DNA from: Nitrosopumilaceae archaeon
Lineage (GTDB): Archaea; Thermoproteota; Nitrososphaeria; Nitrososphaerales; Nitrosopumilaceae
Assembly (NCBI GenBank): GCA_021296175.1
Contig: JAGWAX010000008.1
Span: 1 to 37,673 of the forward strand
Reading direction: 5' to 3'
DNA length: 37,673 nt
Part shown: positions 31,553 through 37,673 of the stretch, in pieces
Numbering within the stretch: position 1 is the first letter of the stretch
Layout of the letters: each line of letters starts with the position of its first letter
Translations under genes and position numbers: made by a program
Notes under the pieces: model-generated
What the model was told of the DNA's origin: nothing
The model's input: only the letters and a program-made list of their open reading frames with translations
Databases searched by the model: none

Positions 31553-32998
31553 ATGGCGCAGAACGCCTCCACCTTGTTTGAAAAGATATGGGACTCGCAC
31601 GAAGTATTGCGCAATGGCGCAGACGGCCCGTCACTGCTCTACGTGGATAGGCACATGGTGCACGAGGTAACGTCCCCGCAGGCCTTTGAGGGGCTGCGCG
31701 CAAACAGCAGGAAGGTCAGGCGGCCGGGCCTTACCGTGGCCACGATGGACCACAACGTGCCGACCACGCCCGGCGAGCGCAGGCTTCCCATGGCGGACCA
31801 GACGTCTGATCTGCAGGTGCGCACGCTTGAGGAAAACTGCCGTGAGTTTGGAATCAGGCTGTTTGGCATGGGCAGTCCCGATCAGGGGATTGTGCACGTG
31901 ATTGGTCCGCAGCTTGGCATTACACTGCCGGGGGCCACGATAGTGTGCGGCGACAGCCACACCTCGACCCACGGGGCGTTCGGGGCCCTGGCCTTTGGGA
32001 TCGGCACAAGCGACGTCGAGCACGTCCTGGCATCGCAGACCGTATGGATGCAGAAGCCCAAGTCCCTTGAGATTATGATACGCGGGCGCATGTCAGGGCC
32101 GCGCGCGGTCACTGCAAAGGACGTCATACTGTACGTGATACGGAAGATTGGGACGGACGGCGGCGCGGGACACGTGGCAGAGTACAGGGGCGAGGCCGTA
32201 TCTGACATGTCAATGGAGCAGAGGATGACAATCTGCAACATGTCAATCGAGGCGGGCGCCAGGGCGGGGCTCGTGGCGCCGGACGAAAAGACGTTCGAGT
32301 ACCTGCGCGGCAGGACGTACACGCCGGAAAACTACGAGGAAATGGTGAACGTGTGGGAAAAGACGCTTAGGACCGATTCAAAGGCGTCGTTTGCAAAGAG
32401 GTACGAGATCGACGCAGGCAGGATAGCCCCCCAGGTCAGCTGGGGGACGAACCCGGGAATGACGTGCGACGTTACGGAGGCGGTGCCGGATCCCGCCGAG
32501 TATGGGGACGGCGACAAGTCAAGGGAGGATAGCGCCAGAAAGGCACTACAGTACATGGGGCTCGAACCCGGGACGCCCATGACCGAGATACCGCTTGACA
32601 GGGTCTTCATCGGATCGTGCACCAATGCGAGGCTCGAGGATCTCATCGAGGCGTCCCGCGCAGTCAGGGGGAGAAAGATTGCACGCGGGGTGAGTGCCAT
32701 GGTGGTGCCAGGCTCGCAGGCAGTAAAGAGGAGCGCGGAGGAGATGGGCCTTGACGTTATATTCAAGGACGCGGGTTTCGAGTGGCGCGAGTCGGGATGC
32801 AGCATGTGCCTCGGAATGAACCCGGACATACTCATGCCGGGCGAGCGCTGCGCGAGCACCTCCAACCGCAACTTTGAGGGCAGGCAGGGGGCGGGGGGCA
32901 GGACGCACCTTGCAAGCCCCGTGATGGCCGCCGCGGCCGCCGTGAACGGCCACTTTGTAGACGTAAGGGAGATGGACATGCAGGATGGAGCCGTTTAG
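31553..32998 (+). CDS. leuC: 3-isopropylmalate dehydratase large subunit, bacterial type (second pair)
   Basis: It isomerises 2- to 3-isopropylmalate in leucine biosynthesis. The 481 residues match the long bacterial Leu[35 protein letters not shown] and [16 protein letters not shown] are typical, as are the cluster cysteines in [12 protein letters not shown] and [11 protein letters not shown]. The start ATG follows the small-subunit stop of the first pair by 2 nt; the open frame continues upstream but only as a shadow. It overlaps leuD by 14 nt. Presence of a bacterial-type LeuCD beside an archaeal-type pair suggests lateral acquisition of one of them. Confidence 0.95.
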   Translation: MAQNASTLFEKIWDSHEVLRNGADGPSLLYVDRHMVHEVTSPQAFEGLRANSRKVRRPGLTVATMDHNVPTTPGERRLPMADQTSDLQVRTLEENCREFGIRLFGMGSPDQGIVHVIGPQLGITLPGATIVCGDSHTSTHGAFGALAFGIGTSDVEHVLASQTVWMQKPKSLEIMIRGRMSGPRAVTAKDVILYVIRKIGTDGGAGHVAEYRGEAVSDMSMEQRMTICNMSIEAGARAGLVAPDEKTFEYLRGRTYTPENYEEMVNVWEKTLRTDSKASFAKRYEIDAGRIAPQVSWGTNPGMTCDVTEAVPDPAEYGDGDKSREDSARKALQYMGLEPGTPMTEIPLDRVFIGSCTNARLEDLIEASRAVRGRKIARGVSAMVVPGSQAVKRSAEEMGLDVIFKDAGFEWRESGCSMCLGMNPDILMPGERCASTSNRNFEGRQGAGGRTHLASPVMAAAAAVNGHFVDVREMDMQDGAV

Positions 32999-33653
32999 GA
33001 CAGTCAGGAGCGTGGCAACGCCGCTTGACAAGATAAACGTCGATACTGACCAGATAGTGCCAAAGCAGTTTCTAAAGCTGGTGCAGCGCTCGGGCTTTGG
33101 AAAGTACCTGTTTTATGACTGGAGGTATGAGAGTGTAGAGGGCGGCAGCGGCGGTGCATCCGTCGTCCCGAGGCCCGACTTTGTACTAAACCATCCCAGA
33201 TACAAGGGCTCGGCCATACTCGTGACGGGGGAGAACTTTGGGTGCGGCTCCTCAAGGGAGCATGCGGTATGGGCCCTTGCCGACTATGGGTTCAGGGCCG
33301 TGATCGCGCCATCCTTTGCAGACATATTCTACAACAACTGCTTCAAAAACGGCGTGCTCCCGGTCACGCTTGAGAGGGGCGAGGTTCGCGACATGCTCAA
33401 GTTTGGGGGCGACATAGAGGTCGACCTCAAGGCCGGGGAGGTAAGGATGTACAGCCCGGGGAGTACCGCCGGCCCGTCTCACGTGGCGCGGTTTGAGATG
33501 GAACCACACAGGCGGACGGTCCTTTTGGAAGGGCTAGACGAGATCGCGCAGACACTAAAGTACGAAAAGAAGATATCAGAGTTTGAGAGGAAGTCGGGCC
33601 TGGCAGAGAGCGCGATCCCTTCCCTGCCCCCCGACAAGCCACTCAGGGCATAA
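32985..33653 (+). CDS. leuD: 3-isopropylmalate dehydratase small subunit, bacterial type (second pair)
   Basis: This is the partner of LeuC, 222 residues, somewhat longer than the archaeal form. [39 protein letters not shown] and [17 protein letters not shown] are diagnostic. The C-terminal part carries the longer helical end of bacterial LeuD ([19 protein letters not shown]). The start ATG overlaps leuC by 14 nt, so the pair is translationally coupled. All four isomerase genes appear to form one transcript from the promoter at 29630. Confidence 0.95.
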   Translation: MEPFRTVRSVATPLDKINVDTDQIVPKQFLKLVQRSGFGKYLFYDWRYESVEGGSGGASVVPRPDFVLNHPRYKGSAILVTGENFGCGSSREHAVWALADYGFRAVIAPSFADIFYNNCFKNGVLPVTLERGEVRDMLKFGGDIEVDLKAGEVRMYSPGSTAGPSHVARFEMEPHRRTVLLEGLDEIAQTLKYEKKISEFERKSGLAESAIPSLPPDKPLRA

Positions 33654-33749
33654 CCGCCGACGGAATGAAGAGGAGGAGCGGCAACAGCATACCGCGCCCA
33701 CTGGACAACAGATTGGGGGCGCTGCGTCAGACGCGCAAGGCCGGAACGG

Positions 33750-34619
33750 CTACGAGGCTCCTGCCCCGGGGCGCGCGCGGGTCATTTCAGACAGTATCTC
33801 AAGTATAGCGTCCTTTTTTCTCTCCAGAACCGCGGGCGATTCTACGTCGACCCACTGCGCATCGCCAATGTCAAACGCGCTTATTGAGCCCTCCTCTGAG
33901 AGGCCCTGCAGTATGTCATGGGAGAGGTTGATCTGCGTCCGGACGGCAGCGTCTCTGCCACTGCCATCGCCACTGCCATCGCCACTGCCATCGCCACTGC
34001 CATCGCCCGTCTTACGCGTAGCCCGCGTCACGGAATTCACACGATCCATCGCGTCGGATATGCGCGACAACACGCCGTGATGCAGTATATACACCCCAAG
34101 GCATTCGGACAAGGGCAGTTCCATCACAGGCTTTTCGATGAACTTGAGCACGACGCCGCCGTCACCGACTACGGCAAAACCCGTCTCTTCTGCACGCTTG
34201 GCGCGAGTCGCAATGCACACCGTGCTTCCCATGTCACGAAACTGTCTGTACATTCCGGCCAGGTCCACGGCGCACAGGTTGTCGGCGAACCACAACACAA
34301 ACGGCTCGCCCGGCGGGATCAGTCCCGATGCGTGCAACAGGTCCCCGCCGGTGCCGCTCTGCGAGTCCTGCACGAATGCGATACGACGTCCCGAGTCGCA
34401 CGCGGGATCGTCTGCGCCGTAATAGTTGTAGATCTGCCCCCCCAGTCCCGCAAGATCGGCGATTACAACAATCTGGTCCACAAATTCAAATGACTCGACA
34501 TACCGTACAATGTGGTCGATGAGAGGCTTGTCGCGTACGGGAGTCATCGCCTTTGGAAAGTACTCCGAATACGGCCTACCCCGGGTGCCCTGCCCGCCGG
34601 CCATGATTATTGCCTTCAT
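33750..34619 (-). CDS. Sugar-phosphate nucleotidyltransferase
   Basis: This is a GT-A-fold NTP transferase, 289 residues, like glucose-1-phosphate thymidylyl- or UTP-transferases. MKAIIMAGGQGTRGRPYSEYFPKAM carries the GxGTR...PK signature that binds the nucleotide, and FVLWFADNLCAVDLAGMY holds the metal-binding Asp. ETGFAVVGDGGVVLKFIEKP is typical. Four tandem GDGS repeats sit in the linker before the C-terminal part, about residue 205-220. The arginine in GTRGRP replaces the usual Leu. A TATA box (GATATAATC) is about 31 nt upstream. Probable role is activation of sugars for surface glycans. Substrate is unknown. Confidence 0.88.
   Translation of the reverse strand: MKAIIMAGGQGTRGRPYSEYFPKAMTPVRDKPLIDHIVRYVESFEFVDQIVVIADLAGLGGQIYNYYGADDPACDSGRRIAFVQDSQSGTGGDLLHASGLIPPGEPFVLWFADNLCAVDLAGMYRQFRDMGSTVCIATRAKRAEETGFAVVGDGGVVLKFIEKPVMELPLSECLGVYILHHGVLSRISDAMDRVNSVTRATRKTGDGSGDGSGDGSGDGSGRDAAVRTQINLSHDILQGLSEEGSISAFDIGDAQWVDVESPAVLERKKDAILEILSEMTRARPGAGAS
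33958..34005 (-). repeat. Four perfect 12-nt tandem repeats encoding GDGS
   Basis: The unit CCACTGCCATCG on the plus strand repeats four times without mismatch. On the coding strand it gives (GDGS)4. Perfect copies suggest recent expansion and possible length variation between strains. Confidence 0.9.
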
Positions 34620-34724
34620 GGTTGTACGAACGGTAGCGAGATTGTGATATAATCATACGTATTGACTAGAACGGGCACAGTCATGTGCATGCGGCGGCGG
34701 TAGCGACAGCAGGATACGTCGCAA

Positions 34725-35177
34725 CTACCGGTATGATTTCTGTTTTCTTCTTCTCGCGCCGGGCCCGCCGAACTTTTTGGGTTCCTTGCGCCTGGCATCG
34801 CCACTTATCAAGTACTTGTCATAGTCGGCAATCCATTTGTGCAGAGTTTCGCGCTCGGATTTTGAAAAGGGGTGCGCCCGCGGCTCCTTCTTGGACTTTG
34901 TCCATCCTGTCAGGGCCCTGGATATCCCAATGGAGGCGGCCCCTGCCTGTCCCATGACGCCGCCGCCTCTGACGCGTACAGAGATGTCAATCTGCTGTCG
35001 CACACCCTCGCCGGCAATCTCAAGTGGCGCAAGCATCACCTCCCTTGCAATCTCCTGCGGAATCATCTCAACAGGGACGTTGTTTATGCGCACCCTACCC
35101 TTGCCCTTTGTTATGTATACGTGGGCGCTAGAGGTCTTGCGCGTTGCAAAATATATCTCGGTCTTTGGCGTCGTCAT
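34725..35177 (-). CDS. rps9: 30S ribosomal protein uS9 (S9)
   Basis: uS9 is a small-subunit head protein whose C-terminal tail reaches the P-site tRNA. The 150 residues include TEIYFATRKTSSAHVYITKG, DISVRVRGGGVMGQAGA and the basic end RRRKQKSYR, matching the conserved KSYR/KRR tail. ATG 35177 overlaps the uL13 stop by four bases (ATGA). It is last in the eL18-uL13-uS9 unit. The rpoN gene that usually follows in archaea is not adjacent. Confidence 0.95.
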   Translation of the reverse strand: MTTPKTEIYFATRKTSSAHVYITKGKGRVRINNVPVEMIPQEIAREVMLAPLEIAGEGVRQQIDISVRVRGGGVMGQAGAASIGISRALTGWTKSKKEPRAHPFSKSERETLHKWIADYDKYLISGDARRKEPKKFGGPGARRRKQKSYR

Positions 35178-35905
35178 TCAGTCCACCCTATCACTCTGCA
35201 GAGCTCCCCCATCGTGGTATACGAGGACGCAGATCTCGTTATCATTGCCTTTTCAAACCGCACCTTTTTGAACGGTTTTAGTTCCCTGGGCGAGCCGACG
35301 TAGGCGCGCAGGCGCTTGTGGGATGTCTTGCCAGACGGTTTTTTCTCAAAAGGCAGCATCCCGCGTATCATCTTTGTAATCACCGTGTCGGGCCTGCGGT
35401 AGTGGACGGGCCCATGCTTTGGGTTGATTATGCTGTTGATCTTTAAAAACTGCCGGTATTCGTGTATGGTGTTGGAGCGAGAACCGCTTATCATGATGCG
35501 TTCGCAGTTTACAAGGGAGATGCGGTTTCCCTTCAGGAGCATCTTTGCAACAAGTGACGAGAGACGGCCTGCAATGTGATCAGACGCATCGACCACAATG
35601 GGCCTGTCGGTGCCGTCGGCGTGCGGATTGGGCGTCTTTCCCTTGCCCGAACGCGTCCCGGGTGCTCCCGCAGCGTCGGCAGGCGCGTCGCCAACACCAG
35701 AATCGTCAGAGTCCCGGCTCTTTGTAGCAAGATCTCCTTCGGGGCGCACGTCCTCCTGCAGCTCTGCAGATATCTCTTTTTTGGAATCCAGTGAGATCTC
35801 TAGCACTTGCTCTTTATTTTCTTCCACAGGCTGGGAGGATGGCGCCGCCGCATCATCAGAAGGCGCATCGCCCGGCCTCGAAGAGGCGTCATTGCCCTCA
35901 GCCAA
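35174..35905 (-). CDS. rpl13: 50S ribosomal protein uL13 (L13) with long acidic N-terminal extension
   Basis: uL13 is an early-assembling large-subunit protein. The conserved domain starts near residue 101 (RPIVVDASDHIAGRLSSLVA) and contains ERIMISGSRSNTIHEYRQ, GPVHYRRPDTVITKMIRGML and RLRAYVGSPRELKPF. The 100 residues before it are Asp, Glu, Ser, Ala and Pro rich and probably disordered. The start ATG 35905 overlaps the eL18 gene by 8 nt, as expected in this operon. A later internal start is possible, but no ATG precedes the conserved domain closely. Total length is 243 residues against about 140-150 usual. Confidence 0.94.
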   Translation of the reverse strand: MAEGNDASSRPGDAPSDDAAAPSSQPVEENKEQVLEISLDSKKEISAELQEDVRPEGDLATKSRDSDDSGVGDAPADAAGAPGTRSGKGKTPNPHADGTDRPIVVDASDHIAGRLSSLVAKMLLKGNRISLVNCERIMISGSRSNTIHEYRQFLKINSIINPKHGPVHYRRPDTVITKMIRGMLPFEKKPSGKTSHKRLRAYVGSPRELKPFKKVRFEKAMITRSASSYTTMGELCRVIGWTE

Positions 35906-36245
35906 GCAGGATGACCCCCTTGCCGGTCGGATTCTGGCTTATCAGAACGTCGTGCGCAATGGCAGTCCCCCCCGCCTCCTTGATCTTTGAGAGGGCGCTT
36001 GCAGATATAGAGAAAGAGTACAGGGTGATGCGGTGCGGGATGCTTCCCGTGCCCAGCACCTTGCCCGGAAAGACCACGGTATCGTCGGCCTTTGTAAGCT
36101 GCCCAAGCCGTTTTATGTTGATATTGCGGCGCGCAGACGACGGCTTTAGCAGGTACTCTGCAAGACGGGCCCACAGGGGGGCATCATGCTGCAAGGACGC
36201 CTTTTTGAGGTCTCGCGCGGTATGCAGCAGCACGGAATTTGCCAT
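35898..36245 (-). CDS. rpl18e: 50S ribosomal protein eL18 (L18e)
   Basis: An archaeal/eukaryotic-specific large-subunit protein of 115 residues, related to uL15. Family marks are LLKPSSARRNINIKRLGQL, DDTVVFPGKVLGTGSI and AGGTAIAHDVLISQNPTGKG. The start ATG 36245 has a TATA box (CATTATATTT) 26 nt upstream, so this operon has its own promoter. In most archaea this gene directly follows rpoD; here a 658-nt gap separates them. Confidence 0.95.
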   Translation of the reverse strand: MANSVLLHTARDLKKASLQHDAPLWARLAEYLLKPSSARRNINIKRLGQLTKADDTVVFPGKVLGTGSIPHRITLYSFSISASALSKIKEAGGTAIAHDVLISQNPTGKGVILLG

Positions 36246-36903
36246 GCAAGGCGCCGCCTGTGGCCCAAATATAATGTATGCCTAGCAGGAAGGGGGGGTG
36301 GAATCATGCGGTGGAGGTGCCGCAGGATGCCGGCGACAGAACGCAAGTCCTGGCGGCAAAGGTGGGCGCCGTGCAGTCGCCATAACGGCCTGGGGGTAGT
36401 CCGGCATGCGGCTCCTTGCGACGCCTCACGTAGACTGAAGGGGCAGTATGCATGCTGAGAGGCCCACGGACACTTGCAAACGCGTGTGTGCGATCCCATA
36501 CAGGAGCATGCGGCCGTCTCAATAGCGAGCCGGCGGAGTCCGTAAAGGTCTGATGCGAGGATGTGGGCTGCGACGCAAGGCGGTTCCTCAGAGGGCGCCA
36601 CCGGCGGAGGTCTGACGCCGCGCAGGAGTCTTCTGCCTGTCCGCATGCAGGAGATGGCCCGTAACGACGCAGGCACTGGAAGGACTTGACGTGGTGGCGG
36701 CGAGGGTTTGTCATGCGGCGGGATGTGGACCGCTGCTGCTGCCGGATGCCTTCAGGCACGGGTGCAGGTATCCGGGTGTCGTCTGTGACTTTTGGTGCGT
36801 TACGCGTCGCAGGCATTCTGATGTACACGGTCGTTGCAGGTATGCTGGATTTTGTATAAGGTCGATACGGGCAGGCGTGGAATCCCGAACCTCAGCGTCG
36901 GGA
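36246..36903. other. Gap between rpoD and eL18, 658 nt, no clear gene
   Basis: It holds the eL18 TATA box (36268-36277). No open frame gives a recognisable protein. A 35-codon frame at 36278-36385 reads MPSRKGGWNHAVEVPQDAG then DRTQVLAAKVGAVQSP, and has coding-like third positions, but a start so close to the TATA box makes it doubtful. No tRNA, RNase P or SRP RNA pattern was seen. The usual rpoD-rpl18e adjacency is therefore broken by unexplained DNA. Confidence 0.5.
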
Positions 36904-37542
36904 TTATCCGAGTTCCTTTACTATGCCCCGAAACTCGGCCAGCTTGCGGTTGACCTCGTCGATGCCGGCAAGCAGGATCTGCTCCGGCCTGAGCGCGCCC
37001 GTGGATTCTATCGTCAGTATGCGCTCGTCGTCTGTTTCACCGTCCACCAGCACAGAGACATTTGCAGAGTTCCATTTCGCATGCTCCGTCCCGCGCCCGA
37101 GCCTGGCAAAGCACTCGGCCTTGACTTTTTGTCCAGGCGCAAGATGCACTATCGGGATCTTGTTGGAGATTGGCAAGATGTCGGCGTCGTCGGAGATCAG
37201 GCTTTCTGAGAGAACCGTAATGCTTTCGGATTCAGACTCCGCCGAGTCAAGCACAAGCATGACGCGGCAGTTCGAGCATCCTGGATCACCCCCGCATGAG
37301 CAGTCTGCAGGCTCAGAGAACCTCTCAAGGTCAGTCCTCAGCGGGATCAGTCCCAGCCTGTGCGCCAGGCCTTCGTCTGGAATCACCGACGAGTTTTGTA
37401 CGATGTCGACCGTATCTATTGCAAACACAGGGACGTCGTTGAGGCATGTCCTCCGCAGCGCGTTTGCATACTGCAGCGGGACGCCCTTCAGCTTTACGGA
37501 TATCTTGCGGTCATCCTTGCGAACAAGCTCCAGAGAAGACAA
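36904..37542 (-). CDS. rpoD: DNA-directed RNA polymerase subunit D, TTG start
   Basis: This is the archaeal counterpart of bacterial alpha/RPB3, nucleating polymerase assembly with subunit L. The 212 residues include GVPLQYANALRRTCLNDVP, the dimerisation domain marker, and LAHRLGLIPLRTD. Four cysteines, C81, C83, C89 and C92 (ADCSCGGDPGCSNC), form a single cluster that could hold 4Fe-4S or zinc, as known in some archaeal D subunits. The start is TTG 37542, giving SSLELV, since no ATG or GTG fits. A TATA-like TTTTTATTTGG is about 30 nt upstream. The rps13-rps4-rps11 genes expected upstream are not within the window edge. Confidence 0.94.
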   Translation of the reverse strand: MSSLELVRKDDRKISVKLKGVPLQYANALRRTCLNDVPVFAIDTVDIVQNSSVIPDEGLAHRLGLIPLRTDLERFSEPADCSCGGDPGCSNCRVMLVLDSAESESESITVLSESLISDDADILPISNKIPIVHLAPGQKVKAECFARLGRGTEHAKWNSANVSVLVDGETDDERILTIESTGALRPEQILLAGIDEVNRKLAEFRGIVKELG

Positions 37543-37673
37543 ATCTCTTTTGACGCTTGGAACTCCAAATAAAAATCTAGACGGCGGAGGCCGTGTGCAA
37601 TCTCAGGTCGATTGGCCTACAGACACGGGTTGACGCAGTCCCGTTTGCGCCGGGCAGATACCGTCATGCAGCC
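37543..37673. other. Upstream flank of rpoD to window end
   Basis: It contains the rpoD TATA-like box (37567-37576). Minus-strand frames entering from the right edge stop near 37617 or 37585, but none resembles the end of uS11, which often precedes rpoD. Too short to interpret further. Confidence 0.4.

Noticed and set aside
33958-34005. Short tandem repeats as a possible CRISPR array
   Set aside because: Units are contiguous with no spacers and stay in the coding frame.
36304-36828. Minus-strand open frame in the rpoD-eL18 gap
   Set aside because: Rich in Arg, Pro, Cys and Ser with no motif or promoter; looks like a GC-driven shadow.

Overview
The window looks like a chromosomal segment of a high-GC marine thaumarchaeon (Nitrososphaerota). 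Its gene content and base composition fit Cenarchaeum symbiosum, the sponge symbiont, better than the AT-rich Nitrosopumilus lineage; this is an inference from gene content, not a database result. Archaeal markers include uL18, uS5, uL30, uL15, SecY, archaeal-type adenylate kinase and CMP kinase, Cbf5, prefoldin alpha, eL18, uL13, uS9, RNA polymerase subunit D and CofE. Most promoters show a TATA box centred about 24-30 nt before the start codon, which implies mostly leaderless mRNAs. That spacing was used to choose many starts, including TTG and GTG starts.

Layout. (1) 1-2580: a scrapyard of mobile DNA. A possible gene end is followed by a decayed IS110-type transposase, which is cut by an oppositely oriented IS4-superfamily DDE transposase. 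(2) 2585-7378: ATP-type PEP carboxykinase, a convergent membrane-anchored subtilisin-like protease, and Fe/Mn superoxide dismutase. (3) 7477-10579: prefoldin alpha, FtsY with a long acidic C-terminal tail, and ornithine carbamoyltransferase. (4) 10837-18260: the distal spc-type operon uL18-uS5-uL30-uL15-secY-adkA-DUF106-cmk, tightly overlapped, then cbf5 and a secreted protein. (5) 18347-18447: tRNA-Ser(GGA) with a 14-nt intron. (6) 18569-22851: an L-2-hydroxyglutarate oxidase-like flavoprotein, small lineage-specific proteins, a D-2-hydroxyacid dehydrogenase, and a cysteine-rich mini-protein that shares a divergent promoter with the dehydrogenase. (7) 22928-25973: two-subunit 2-oxoacid:ferredoxin oxidoreductase. 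(8) 26246-29492: small unrecognised thaumarchaeal-looking proteins, a decayed gene remnant and cofE. (9) 29662-33653: two complete, different large/small subunit pairs of the aconitase/isopropylmalate isomerase family, back to back. (10) 33750-37542, minus strand: a sugar-phosphate-type nucleotidyltransferase, the eL18-uL13-uS9 operon, and rpoD.

How the genes connect. Ribosomal proteins, SecY, the DUF106 (EMC3/YidC-like) protein and FtsY form the translation and membrane-insertion machinery. PEPCK, the ferredoxin-dependent oxidoreductase, the isomerases and ArgF serve central carbon and amino-acid metabolism. CofE completes coenzyme F420.

A recurring oddity is low-complexity, mostly acidic extensions or repeats added to core proteins: the FtsY C-terminus, the uL13 and uL30 N-termini, a poly-Asp run in the oxidoreductase, and GDGS repeats in the nucleotidyltransferase. 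I found no CRISPR array, rRNA or obvious defence island. The best candidates for something new are the possible guide-RNA region upstream of the IS110 transposase, a structured intergenic element before uL18, and several small lineage-specific proteins.
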